DNA from: Miniphocaeibacter halophilus
Lineage (GTDB): Bacteria > Bacillota > Clostridia > Tissierellales > Peptoniphilaceae
Assembly (NCBI RefSeq): GCF_016458825.1
Contig: NZ_CP066744.1
Location: forward strand, 501,001-565,000
Reading direction: 5' to 3'
Length of the DNA stretch: 64,000 nt
Of the stretch, positions 18,168 through 27,441 are shown piece after piece. The translations under genes and the position numbers were made by a program. Every line of letters starts with the position of its first letter. The stretch's first letter is position 1. The notes beneath the pieces are model-generated. The model searched no databases and was not told where the DNA came from. It saw only the letters and a program-made list of their open reading frames with translations.

Positions 18168-19346
18168 ATGTTATTTAGTTTAGCCTTAATATTTATATTG
18201 GGAATACTTTTAGGAGAGATTTTCAAAAAACTAAAATTACCAAATTTAATTGGAATGTTGTTAACTGGAATTATTTTAGGTCCCTATGCCCTAAATTTAA
18301 TTGATAATTCAATACTAAGTATATCTGCAGATTTAAGAAAAATAGCTTTAATAATTATTTTAACAAGAGCAGGTCTTTCTTTAAATATTGAAGATTTGAA
18401 AAAAGTAGGACGACCAGCTATTCTAATGTGCTTTATTCCTGCTTGTTTTGAAATGCTTGGAATGATAATATTAGCACCAAAATTTTTAGGTATTTCCATG
18501 TTGGATGCTGCAATTATGGGAGCTGTTGTAGGTGCGGTTTCTCCTGCTGTAATAATACCTAAAATGCTAAAATTAATGAAGGAAAATTATGGAACAAAAA
18601 AAAGCATCCCACAACTAATATTAGCCGGTGCTTCAGTAGATGATATTTTTGTAATAGTAATTTTTACTATATTGACAGGTTTAGCTCAAGGAGAAACAAT
18701 TACAGCTTCTAGTTTCTTGCAAATACCAATTTCAATACTTACCGGTGCTTTAGTTGGAATTATAACAGGGCTTGTTCTTGTAAAACTTTTTAGAAAAACT
18801 CATTTAAGGGATTCTTTAAAAACAATAATTATTCTTGGAATTGCTTTTATTTTAGTTACAATAGAAGATAGTTTTACTACTATAATACCTTTTTCAGGAT
18901 TATTGGCCATTATGGCTTTAGCAATTACAATACAGAAAAAACATCTTGTTTTAGCTAATAGATTATCCTCTAAATTTTCTAAATTATGGGTAGGTGCTGA
19001 AATTTTATTATTTGTTTTAGTTGGGGCTACAGTAAATTTAAAATATGCTTTCGCTGCCGGTTTTTCAGCTATAATATTGGTATTTGGGGTTTTATTATTT
19101 AGATTACTTGGAGTCTTTCTATGTTTACTAAAGACTCATTTAAATATGAAAGAAAGACTATTTTGTATGATTGCCTATATGCCAAAGGCTACAGTACAGG
19201 CGGCAATTGGTGGAATCCCACTTGCTATGGGACTATCTTCAGGAGAAATCATATTAACAGTTGCAGTCTTGTCAATTTTAATTACAGCACCTTTAGGCGC
19301 TTTAGGTATAGACTTAACATATAAAAAACTACTTACTAAGGATTAA
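18168..19346 (+). CDS. CPA-type cation/proton antiporter, fluoride-switch controlled
   Basis: 392 residues, about 12-13 membrane helices. Helix 1-2 LPNLIGMLLTGIILGPYALN and the central ILAGASVDDIFVIVIF with the tandem Asp (GASVDD) are the ion-binding hallmark of the NhaP/KefB-type CPA family. No cytosolic RCK domain is attached. AGGAGG precedes ATG 18168. The fluoride riboswitch upstream implies a role in fluoride resistance, as reported for other crcB-motif antiporters, in place of Fluc or CLC-F channels. Whether it moves F- itself or restores ion balance is not known. Confidence 0.88.
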   Translation: MLFSLALIFILGILLGEIFKKLKLPNLIGMLLTGIILGPYALNLIDNSILSISADLRKIALIIILTRAGLSLNIEDLKKVGRPAILMCFIPACFEMLGMIILAPKFLGISMLDAAIMGAVVGAVSPAVIIPKMLKLMKENYGTKKSIPQLILAGASVDDIFVIVIFTILTGLAQGETITASSFLQIPISILTGALVGIITGLVLVKLFRKTHLRDSLKTIIILGIAFILVTIEDSFTTIIPFSGLLAIMALAITIQKKHLVLANRLSSKFSKLWVGAEILLFVLVGATVNLKYAFAAGFSAIILVFGVLLFRLLGVFLCLLKTHLNMKERLFCMIAYMPKATVQAAIGGIPLAMGLSSGEIILTVAVLSILITAPLGALGIDLTYKKLLTKD

Positions 19347-19400
19347 TTCTTTTTAGCATTTCTATTATTTTAATAAACATATTTCCCATTACTAAAAAAA

Positions 19401-19467
19401 GAGAATTTCATTTTGATTTAACCCTAATCCTGTTGGAATTTATAATTTAAATCAAAATGAAATTCTC
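19401..19467. terminator. 20-bp perfect inverted repeat between converging genes
   Basis: Arms GAGAATTTCATTTTGATTTA and its exact complement, separated by 27 nt. It lies between the ends of the antiporter and the third MATE gene and has A/T flanks on each side. Most likely a bidirectional terminator, though the stem is unusually long. Confidence 0.7.
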
Positions 19468-19516
19468 TTAAAAGAATATATAATTACCTATACTATAATT
19501 TATGAAAATTAAAAAC

Positions 19517-20899
19517 TTAGGTTCTTACACCTCTTTGAAATTTTTCCATATTATTTCTAAAGCCATTTGTTCTTTTTTCAATATATTTAAATATTATAAT
19601 TATAACAATTCCCTTTAATGCACCTGACAAACTCATAGTTACCCATATTCCCGTAAGTCCTAAAAATTTCATAAGAAAATATGCTATTGGAATTCTTGCT
19701 GCATTTAATACTATTGCATTCATAGCCGGATATTTAGTCAGCCCAAGTCCATTTAACATGCCACCTGTTCCTATTTCCAAGGCCATTAAGGCTGAAGTCA
19801 AACCTAAAATTATTAAATATTTGCTTCCTTCTGTTATTACAGCAGGGTCATTCGGTGTGAAAATTCTAAATAAAAAACTATTTCCAAATATCATTATTGC
19901 CGAACCTAATAAACCAATTCCCAAAGTAAGTCTAATGCAAACTTTCTTGGCTTTTTCAAGTCTATCAAAGTTCCTTGCACCATAATTTTGTCCAAAAAAA
20001 GATGTAAAGGCTGTTGCAAATCCTTCTGAACTCATCCATGATATTGATTCTATTTGTGAACCTACTGCATAGGTAGCAACTCCTACTGCTCCATAAATTG
20101 CTATATATTGATTTAATTTTATACCTATTAATGAGTGAACTAAACTTTGTATTGATGCAGGTAATCCTAATCTTATTGTCTGTATAATATATCTTGGTGT
20201 AAAGGATTTAAAATAGTTGATTTTAGCATAATATTCACCATACCTTACACCTATGTAAATATACAGTATTGTTCCTATTGCCTGTGCCATTACTGTAGCA
20301 ATTGCAGCACCGGCCATTCCTAATTTAGGAAAAGGTCCTATTCCAAAAATTAATATAGGGTCTGCAATAATATTAAAAACCAAAGCTATTACTGAAACTT
20401 TAAAAGGTGTTGAACTATTACCTTGTGAGTAAAATATAGCAGCAAAAAACGGATTTAAAAATGTAAAAATAAGCCCAACTGAAATTACCATATGATACTC
20501 TAAAGCCAATTTTTCAACAGCTTTTTCCAAGCCATAAAATTCATATAAGGGTTTTCTAAAAATTATAAATATTCCCATAATTATAAGGCATAGGGTTAAA
20601 TTAACTTGAAAACCACTTATAGTTGTTTTGGTTATCGCCTCTTCATCTCTTCTGCCATAAGCCTGAGACAAACCAACGGACATTCCGGTTTTTGTAATTA
20701 AAGTAATAGCTTGAGCTGCCCAAACAAAAAATCCACAAGTTCCAACAGCTGCTACTGCTGCCGTTGAAAGTCTACCAAGCCAAATTAAATCTACTAGCGT
20801 ATAAGCCATTTGAATAAATGCTATACCCATTAAAGGCAAGGCCATTTTTGTTATGGATTTGGTAATATTACCTTCTAATAAATGATGTGATTTGTTCAT
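19517..20899 (-). CDS. MATE family efflux transporter
   Basis: 460 residues from ATG 20899, preceded by GAGGGG; an upstream in-frame ATG at 20917 has no ribosome site. About 12 membrane helices; MATE features MALPLMGIAFIQMAYTLVD, LIWLGRLSTAAVAAVG, GMAGAAIATVMAQ and TYAVGSQIESISWM. Compared with the other two MATE genes it lacks an RNA leader, and only 48 bp separate it from the upstream methyltransferase gene. Substrate unknown; Na+ or H+ antiport of organic cations is the family norm. Confidence 0.9.
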   Translation of the reverse strand: MNKSHHLLEGNITKSITKMALPLMGIAFIQMAYTLVDLIWLGRLSTAAVAAVGTCGFFVWAAQAITLITKTGMSVGLSQAYGRRDEEAITKTTISGFQVNLTLCLIIMGIFIIFRKPLYEFYGLEKAVEKLALEYHMVISVGLIFTFLNPFFAAIFYSQGNSSTPFKVSVIALVFNIIADPILIFGIGPFPKLGMAGAAIATVMAQAIGTILYIYIGVRYGEYYAKINYFKSFTPRYIIQTIRLGLPASIQSLVHSLIGIKLNQYIAIYGAVGVATYAVGSQIESISWMSSEGFATAFTSFFGQNYGARNFDRLEKAKKVCIRLTLGIGLLGSAIMIFGNSFLFRIFTPNDPAVITEGSKYLIILGLTSALMALEIGTGGMLNGLGLTKYPAMNAIVLNAARIPIAYFLMKFLGLTGIWVTMSLSGALKGIVIIIIFKYIEKRTNGFRNNMEKFQRGVRT

Positions 20900-20967
20900 A
20901 TATCCCCTCTCAAACAAAAATATTAAAAATTACAATTATATTCATATTATAGATTTTTATTTAAAAT

Positions 20968-21726
20968 TTATTTCTTAGCAATAAAAAACAATCTTTTAAA
21001 GCCTTGAATTACTTCACCATTATCCATTAAAGAATAAACTTTTTCAACTTGATTTAAAATTTCACTTTCCAGTTCTTTTCCTTTTTCTTCTGAAAGCTCA
21101 TCTAAATAAGGACGCAAACTTGTACCTTTTACCCAATCTATTAAGTCCTTATGAGACGCCATCCTATGTAAATATTTAGTAATCCATATTTCAAAATCAC
21201 TACTGCATTTTGACAGTATATTAAAATATTCTTCATATTCCAAAGCTCTAATTTTATGTATTTTATTATGATTAAAGTTCCATTTAGGGTCCAGTACTAT
21301 TTCATCTACGATTTTATACAAGGGTTCAGAATTATTAATTGGTATTTGTATTGCCAATATGCCATTTTCTTCAATATTATTCATTAATTTAGGAATTAAT
21401 ACATCATGATCCGGTACCCATTGAATGCAGGCATTGGAGAAAATTAAATCATATTTATTTTTTATATTAGAAATATCACAAATTTCAAAATCAATATTAG
21501 GATATGTCCTTTTAGCTTTTTCTATCATATTTTCAGAACTGTCTATTCCTTTAATATATGCATTTGGAAAAGCTTCCTTTAAAACAGCAGTACTGTTTCC
21601 AGGACCACATCCAATATCTAAAATAGTATTAGGATTGTATTTTAAAAGCCTATTTGTTAGATCCCTTGCCGGCTGAGTTCTATATTCTTCAAATTTCAAA
21701 TATTGTTTTGAGTTCCATTCTGCCAT
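20968..21726 (-). CDS. SAM-dependent methyltransferase, trans-aconitate methyltransferase-like
   Basis: 252 residues, class I Rossmann methyltransferase. Motif I TILDIGCGPGNST (about 34-46) is followed by the acidic residue in GIDSSENMI, motif II DLIFSNACIQWVPDH and motif III ENGILAIQIP. SNACIQWVPDH and the start EWNSKQYLKFEEYRTQPARDL are typical of Tam, which methylates trans-aconitate. No TCA-related genes are nearby, so the exact substrate is inferred from similarity only. It precedes the third MATE gene. Confidence 0.75.
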   Translation of the reverse strand: MAEWNSKQYLKFEEYRTQPARDLTNRLLKYNPNTILDIGCGPGNSTAVLKEAFPNAYIKGIDSSENMIEKAKRTYPNIDFEICDISNIKNKYDLIFSNACIQWVPDHDVLIPKLMNNIEENGILAIQIPINNSEPLYKIVDEIVLDPKWNFNHNKIHKIRALEYEEYFNILSKCSSDFEIWITKYLHRMASHKDLIDWVKGTSLRPYLDELSEEKGKELESEILNQVEKVYSLMDNGEVIQGFKRLFFIAKK

Positions 21727-21783
21727 TTACAACACTCCTTATTATTAATATATACTAATATAGAATATCATATTAAAGAAAAA

Positions 21784-21804
21784 CATCTACTAAAATAGTA
21801 GATG
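21784..21804 (-). terminator. Terminator of the PhnA-like gene
   Basis: CATCTACTA / TAGTAGATG stem with a 3-nt AAA loop; minus-strand 3' side reads TTTTTC. Confidence 0.7.
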
Positions 21805-21850
21805 CCTTATCAACTAGTTCTAATTAAATAGGATAAAATTTTCAATAACT

Positions 21851-22189
21851 TTAAATTTTCTTCAAAAACTCCGTTTTTAATTCCATATTGCCAAATCCTG
21901 GAATTTTACAATCAACATCATGGTCCCCATCTTTTAACAGTATATTTTTAACAATAGTACCCCTTTTAATTACTTCTGAACTCCCTTTGACTTTTAAATC
22001 CTTGATTACCGTTACAGAATCCCCGTCTTTTAATTCATTTCCAAAAGCATCCTTGTATACTTTAACCTTATCCTCCTCCATTACAACATCCGGATTCCAT
22101 TCATAGGCACATTCAGGACATATAATCAAATGTCCGTCCTCGTATGTATATTCAGAATTACATTTTGGACAATTAGGTAAATTACTCAC
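21851..22189 (-). CDS. PhnA-family zinc-ribbon protein (YjdM)
   Basis: 112 residues from a GTG at 22189, the point where the family begins (SNLPNCPKC), with AGGAGG immediately upstream; the longer frame to 22264 has no ribosome site. The N-terminal zinc ribbon has CPKC...CPEC ([19 protein letters not shown]), then the PhnA domain with [20 protein letters not shown] and GDHDVDCKI. Despite the historical name, the family is not shown to act in phosphonate use in Firmicutes. Stand-alone gene. Confidence 0.85.
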   Translation of the reverse strand: MSNLPNCPKCNSEYTYEDGHLIICPECAYEWNPDVVMEEDKVKVYKDAFGNELKDGDSVTVIKDLKVKGSSEVIKRGTIVKNILLKDGDHDVDCKIPGFGNMELKTEFLKKI

Positions 22190-22312
22190 AAAACTCCTCC
22201 TTAAATTAATAATTACTTCTTTAAAAAGCCTAACAGTATAGGAAGAATTTGTCAATTTATGCATAATATTTTATAAAATTACAACTTGATTCTAAAATAT
22301 TTCTTATTGGTT

Positions 22313-22801
22313 TTAAATCTCAATATACTCCAACAAATTTCCATTTTCATTTATTATTTCTACTAAATCATTAGTTTCCATCCAGATTGACGCTGTATTG
22401 TCATTAGGATGAAGTCCTATTGTTCTATTTTTATAAAATTCATCAATATAAATCCTAACTACTTTATCCTTATCATTTAAAGCACCAAATAATGAAACAG
22501 CTCCAGGTTTGACTTTAAAATATTTCATTAAATCTTCAGATGAAGCAAAACTCAAACGCTTAGAACCTATTTTTTCACGTACTTGTTTTAAATCTACTTT
22601 TTTCATACTATTTGCAACTATTAAATAAAAGTTCTCTCTTTTTCTATCTGTTACAAATAGATTAACAGCAATTTGTTCCGATTTTGGAATATTAGCATTT
22701 TCAATTTCTTCTATAGAGCTTACGGCCTCATGTTCCATATACTTATATTTAATATTTTTATTATCAAGTAATTTTAATATTTCTTTTTTATTGTAAACCA
22801 T
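22313..22801 (-). CDS. proX: Prolyl-tRNA editing protein ProX (YbaK/EbsC family)
   Basis: 162 residues covering a single INS/YbaK deacylase domain. Features are YMEHEAVSSIEEIENA, an AVNLFVTDRKRENFYLIVA core strand pair, the conserved Lys in MKKVDLKQVR and the C-terminal GLHPNDNTASIWM. ProX-type proteins hydrolyse Ala-tRNA(Pro) mis-made by prolyl-tRNA synthetase. The start lies one base beyond the helicase stop, so the two are one transcription unit. Confidence 0.88.
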   Translation of the reverse strand: MVYNKKEILKLLDNKNIKYKYMEHEAVSSIEEIENANIPKSEQIAVNLFVTDRKRENFYLIVANSMKKVDLKQVREKIGSKRLSFASSEDLMKYFKVKPGAVSLFGALNDKDKVVRIYIDEFYKNRTIGLHPNDNTASIWMETNDLVEIINENGNLLEYIEI

Positions 22802-22802
22802 T

Positions 22803-25106
22803 TTAACCTCTTTTATTATTTGTTCTTATTAAGGAATTTAAAACTTTTATACTGTTCCAACTTCTAGGCAACAATTTTCTATAAGGATTTTTTAAAAATC
22901 TATCATCTATTAATAATACCGTTCCCTTGTCATCCTTATCTCTTATTACTCTTCCTGCTGCTTGAGCAACCTTGTTCATTCCAGGATAAATATAAGCATA
23001 TTCAAAACCGGTATTTTCTTTTTCGTCATAATAATCTTTAATCAAGTTTCTTTCTACAGAAATTCCCGGTAGTCCAACAGAAACTATTGCTGCCCCATTT
23101 AATCTATCTCCAACTAAGTCTATTCCTTCAGAAAACACTCCCCCTAAAACTACAAAAGCAATTATGGAGGTATCCTCTTTAAATTGTTTTAAAAACTGTT
23201 CTCTACCAAGTTCAGTTAAATTCGAATCCTGCTTTATTACATCCTTGTCTTCCTTATTAAATCTGTCATAAACTTCCTGCATAAATTTATAAGATGGGAA
23301 AAATAACATATAATTACCTTTTTTATTAGTATAGTTTTCTAGAATTTTTGTAATTCTACTGTAATTTTCCTCTCTATCTTGATATCTTGTAGAAATAGGT
23401 ACTATTCCCACTTTTAAATTATCTGAATCGAAGGGAGAATTTAATCTTAAATAATAATAATCCTCTTCTGCTCCTAATACATCTGCATAAAAAGGTATTG
23501 GTGATAAGGTTGCTGAAAAAAACACCGAACTTTCCGCTCTTTTTAGAATATTTTTAAATATAGGTGATGTATCTAAGCACATTATTTTGAAAAAAATATC
23601 ATCCTCTTTGCTAATTACTAAGGTTATGTAATTATCGCTATAAAAATCTGAAATTTTTACAAATTTTGAAAATTCAAAATATAAATCTAGTACATCATCA
23701 TAATATGGTTTATCTTTTTTGTCCGTTAAGAATTTCTCCATAGTTCGCATAGTAAAAATAATTTCTGATACAAAATCATCATCTATATATTTAGAAATAT
23801 AATATTTATTATTTTCTGCTAATCTATAAAAATCATCTATTATATTAGAAATTTTATTAAGAGCATTTTTAACTTTATAATCATCTTCTTCCAATAAATT
23901 AACAAGCTGATTTATTTTTTTCATAGAAATTTCTTTACTGTACATATCCCTTCCTCTATCTACAAGATTATGGGATTCATCTATTAAAAAAGTGTATTTT
24001 TCAACAGTTCCTTCAAAAAACCTTCTTAAATACACAGTAGGATCAAAAACATAATTATAATCACATACAACAAGATCAGAATATATTGCCATATCCAATT
24101 GAAATTCCATTGGACATACCTTATGTTTTTTTGAATAATCTATAATTGTTTCCATATTTAAAATTTCTTCATTTTCATAAATATCTAAAATAGCATCATT
24201 TACCCTATCGAAATGTCCCTTTGCAAAAGGACAATCCTTTGGATTACATTTTACCTCATCATTTATACATATTTTATCCTTAGCCGTTATAATAACAGCT
24301 TTAAACCTTAGTCCTCTATCCATTAACCTATATACAGCTTTGACAGCTGCTTCTTTAGTTGTGGATCTAGCAGTTAAATAAAATATTTTATCCGTTAATC
24401 CTTCACCAACAGCTTTAATTGAAGGAAATAAAGTAGACATGGTTTTGCCGATTCCCGTTGGTGCTTCTGCAAATAGTATATTCTTATCCCTTATGGTTTT
24501 ATATACACCAACAGTCATCTTCCTTTGACCTTTCCTATAAGATAAAAATGGAAATTGTAAAGTTCTTATATGTTCATCTCGTTCTTTTTTAAATTTTAAA
24601 ATCATAACACTAAAATCCAAGTACAAATCTAAAAGAGTAAAATAGAATTCTTCTAAGTCTGCTTTAGTAAATTTTTCTATAATTCTTTTTATATCGTCTG
24701 ATTCCACTTGATAATATGTTAATTGAATATCTATTTCTTCCAAATTATTTTTAACACAATAAAAATAACCATAACATTTAGCTTGAGCCCAATGTAATGG
24801 ATTTGAATTATATTTTAAATCTTCTAAATTTCTAGTAGTGGACTTTATTTCATCAATTAAAACTTCATTTCCTTTATGGTAAATACCGTCTGCTCTTCCT
24901 TCTACTGCAAAAATTAAATCCTTGTATTCTATTTCGTTTTTTAACACTACTTCTTTTTCATAGTATTTTCCATATTCTTTTTGAAGTTTTTGATGGATCT
25001 TTTGTCCTTCCTTCATTCTGCTAATACCTGTAAAAGTATTGTCTATATCTCCACTACGCATTACAAAGTCTATTAGTCCATGTACCGATAATTTTATTTT
25101 TTCCAT
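22803..25106 (-). CDS. DinG/XPD-type helicase with N-terminal PD-(D/E)XK nuclease domain
   Basis: 767 residues from ATG 25106 (AGAGGT upstream); the longer frame to 25199 lacks a ribosome site. Residues 1-150 form a RecB/Cas4-like nuclease domain with GRADGIY and LIDEIKST (the D...ExK motif). Walker A is EAPTGIGKT, the XPD-type iron-sulfur cluster cysteines lie in CINDEVKCNPKDCPF plus a later Cys, the DEAH box is LIDESHN, and motif VI is QAAGRVIRD. It should be a 5'-3' superfamily 2 DNA helicase coupled to a nuclease, acting in repair. The fusion recurs in Firmicutes. Confidence 0.88.
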   Translation of the reverse strand: MEKIKLSVHGLIDFVMRSGDIDNTFTGISRMKEGQKIHQKLQKEYGKYYEKEVVLKNEIEYKDLIFAVEGRADGIYHKGNEVLIDEIKSTTRNLEDLKYNSNPLHWAQAKCYGYFYCVKNNLEEIDIQLTYYQVESDDIKRIIEKFTKADLEEFYFTLLDLYLDFSVMILKFKKERDEHIRTLQFPFLSYRKGQRKMTVGVYKTIRDKNILFAEAPTGIGKTMSTLFPSIKAVGEGLTDKIFYLTARSTTKEAAVKAVYRLMDRGLRFKAVIITAKDKICINDEVKCNPKDCPFAKGHFDRVNDAILDIYENEEILNMETIIDYSKKHKVCPMEFQLDMAIYSDLVVCDYNYVFDPTVYLRRFFEGTVEKYTFLIDESHNLVDRGRDMYSKEISMKKINQLVNLLEEDDYKVKNALNKISNIIDDFYRLAENNKYYISKYIDDDFVSEIIFTMRTMEKFLTDKKDKPYYDDVLDLYFEFSKFVKISDFYSDNYITLVISKEDDIFFKIMCLDTSPIFKNILKRAESSVFFSATLSPIPFYADVLGAEEDYYYLRLNSPFDSDNLKVGIVPISTRYQDREENYSRITKILENYTNKKGNYMLFFPSYKFMQEVYDRFNKEDKDVIKQDSNLTELGREQFLKQFKEDTSIIAFVVLGGVFSEGIDLVGDRLNGAAIVSVGLPGISVERNLIKDYYDEKENTGFEYAYIYPGMNKVAQAAGRVIRDKDDKGTVLLIDDRFLKNPYRKLLPRSWNSIKVLNSLIRTNNKRG

Positions 25107-25272
25107 ATTTACCTCTTCATTAATATTATACTGTAAAGACAAATTTTTGTAGAATAAAATATATCTGGGACAGTAACATTCCTCTTGACACAATTTCATC
25201 CAAGAGTATAATATTAATTAAAGATAGTTAAATATTTAATTATCATTTTCATGAGTTTAATAGGAGGTCATA

Positions 25273-26427
25273 ATGCAAAATTTTAAAATACCTGGAGATA
25301 TAGTTTTTGGTGAAAATGCTCTTTCCCATCTTACAACTTTAAAAGGAAATAAAGCCATGATTGTTACTGGCGGAAGTTCAATGAAGAAATTCGGTTTCTT
25401 AGATCAAGCAAGAAAATATTTAGAAGACTCAGACTTTACTGTTGAAATATTCGATGGCGTTGAAGAAAATCCATCTGTAGAGACTATTTTAAAGGGTAAG
25501 GAAGCAATGTTACAATTTGAACCTGACTGGATTATTGCGATTGGTGGAGGTTCTCCAATGGACGCTGCTAAAATAATGTGGGCTATGTATGAACATCCAG
25601 AAGTTACTTTTGAATACTTAGGATATGGAGAAAACTTTCCTAAATTAAGAAATAAGGCAAGACTTGTTTGTATACCTTCAACATCCGGTACTGCATCTGA
25701 AATAACAAGTACTGGTGTAGTAACAGATACAAAAAACCATGTTAAATATCCTATATCATCACCTGAAATAGTTCCTGATATAGCAATAATTGATCCAATT
25801 TTACCATCTAAAATGCCTAAACATATTACAGCTAATACCGGTATGGATGTACTAACCCATGCTTCAGAGGCTATTACTTCAACTGGTGCAAGTGACTACA
25901 CAGATGCTTTGGCTATTCAAGCAATAAAATTAGTTTTTAAATATTTGCCAATAGCTTATAATGAACCGGATAATATAGAAGCTAGAGAAAAAATGCACAA
26001 CGCTTCAGCAATGGCTGGAATGGCTTTTGCTTCAGCATCTTTAGGTATTTCTCATTCTTTAGCTCATAAAATTGGTGGAATGTTTGGAATAACTCATGGT
26101 TTAGCTAATGCAATTCTTTTACCTTATGTTACTCAATTTAATAGAAAATCCACCGATAAGGTTGATTGGATTGAAAGAGAATTAGGAATTGAAGATTTCC
26201 CTAATGCTATTAAAGAACTTAACAAAAAATTAAATATTCCTTTATCTTTTAAAGATACTGAGGGTTTTGGTTTAGAAGATAATAAAAAATTCTATGAAGA
26301 ATTAAAAAACATGAGTGTTAATGCACAAGATGATCCTTGTACCTTAACAAATCCAAGGGAAACAAATCCAGAAATATTAGCCTTGATTTATGAACATGCT
26401 TATAAAGGTGAAGATATTACAAAATAA
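25273..26427 (+). CDS. Iron-containing alcohol dehydrogenase
   Basis: 384 residues, full length for family III alcohol dehydrogenases. The nucleotide-binding loop is IAIGGGSPMDAAK (about 90-102) and the STSGTASE motif follows. Iron ligands are the Asp and His of GMDVLTHASEA and the two His of SHSLAHKIGGMF and GITHGLANA. Closest in style to clostridial butanol/1,3-propanediol-type dehydrogenases that reduce aldehydes with NAD(P)H during fermentation. GGAGGT before ATG 25273. Single gene with a strong terminator; substrate not determined. Confidence 0.9.
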   Translation: MQNFKIPGDIVFGENALSHLTTLKGNKAMIVTGGSSMKKFGFLDQARKYLEDSDFTVEIFDGVEENPSVETILKGKEAMLQFEPDWIIAIGGGSPMDAAKIMWAMYEHPEVTFEYLGYGENFPKLRNKARLVCIPSTSGTASEITSTGVVTDTKNHVKYPISSPEIVPDIAIIDPILPSKMPKHITANTGMDVLTHASEAITSTGASDYTDALAIQAIKLVFKYLPIAYNEPDNIEAREKMHNASAMAGMAFASASLGISHSLAHKIGGMFGITHGLANAILLPYVTQFNRKSTDKVDWIERELGIEDFPNAIKELNKKLNIPLSFKDTEGFGLEDNKKFYEELKNMSVNAQDDPCTLTNPRETNPEILALIYEHAYKGEDITK

Positions 26428-26514
26428 AATATTGTTTTAAATATGGAAGTATATCAAAATTTAATTATTAAAAAATCTTGTAAGTCTAATTTAAATTAGA
26501 TACTTTCCATGAAT

Positions 26515-26556
26515 ATAAAAACTAGTTCAAACTTTTTAGTTTGAACTAGTTTTTAT
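26515..26556. terminator. 19-bp perfect hairpin, bidirectional terminator
   Basis: Perfect 19-bp stem (ATAAAAACTAGTTCAAACT and its complement) with a TTTT loop between converging genes. Just upstream lies another palindrome, TCTAATTTAAATTAGA, at about 26487-26502. Confidence 0.85.
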
Positions 26557-26589
26557 ATTATCAACTTATTAATATTAATCTAATACTAC

Positions 26590-27441
26590 TTATTGTGCAT
26601 ACATATTCCAAACTTCCCTTAGGTATTTTACTATTTCCCTATCGGCTTCTTTAGGATATATATAATCAAGTTTTTCTGACACATGTAGTCCTTCTTTTCT
26701 AAAAAGCATACAGGCATTAAACAAAGCCGTCCATAGTTTATCTTTATCTGGTGAAGGATATGTTTCTAGTAGTTTTTCATAATGGGATTTTTCTAAATAG
26801 GTCTTCATGTTTTTATCGTAAGCTCCTATATTTACACTAAAATCATATTGGCAACCAATATAAAATAAAGTCATTTTATCAAGTCTGGATTTTAATTTTG
26901 TAAATAAATTCATACTATAAACAATTTCTGATCTATAAAGACCCCTTGCAATTTTTAATGCATATATAAAAAACTCGTTACAACATTTAGAAAACTCTTT
27001 TTGAGTAGGTTTAAGTTGTCTATATTTAACATCTGTTATTTTAACATTTCCAACAAGTACATTTTTTTTATCTATATGGATTTTACATAAACTATCTACA
27101 TCTATGTAGGATTGTACGTCATCATATTTAAAAAAGGTAAAATCCACAATAGTAAGATCATCAATAACAGCAATATATCTTAATACATTACCAAAGTAAT
27201 TATTCATCATCGACAATCCATCTTCTTTTTGTAATATATAACTATTTCCTATAATTTCTTCCATTGACTCCAATAGGGCAATTTCGTTTAAATCCTTTAC
27301 TCCTAAAATCAATTTAAAGCCCATTAAAGAATCTTTACTTATTGTTGTATTTACACGCTCACCTGTTTCTAATAGACAAACTATATTTTTATTATTATAT
27401 ACAATCTTCATCATTGTACTTAATAAATTCTCTTTATTCAT
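26590..27441 (-). CDS. Aminoglycoside 6-adenylyltransferase-like protein, active site degenerate
   Basis: 283 residues resembling streptomycin 6-adenylyltransferase (AadE/ANT6). The C-terminal helical domain is well kept: CCNEFFIYALKIARGLYR, IGCQYDFSVNIGAYDKNM, LEKSHYEKLLETYPS and DREIVKYLREVW. The N-terminal nucleotidyltransferase half is altered: where ANT6 enzymes have a GSR-type motif, this protein has LLETGERVNTT, though DLTIVDFTFFKYDD retains the acidic strand. Resistance activity is therefore doubtful. Its start overlaps the NUDIX gene's stop by 8 bases, so they are co-transcribed. Confidence 0.65.
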   Translation of the reverse strand: MNKENLLSTMMKIVYNNKNIVCLLETGERVNTTISKDSLMGFKLILGVKDLNEIALLESMEEIIGNSYILQKEDGLSMMNNYFGNVLRYIAVIDDLTIVDFTFFKYDDVQSYIDVDSLCKIHIDKKNVLVGNVKITDVKYRQLKPTQKEFSKCCNEFFIYALKIARGLYRSEIVYSMNLFTKLKSRLDKMTLFYIGCQYDFSVNIGAYDKNMKTYLEKSHYEKLLETYPSPDKDKLWTALFNACMLFRKEGLHVSEKLDYIYPKEADREIVKYLREVWNMYAQ

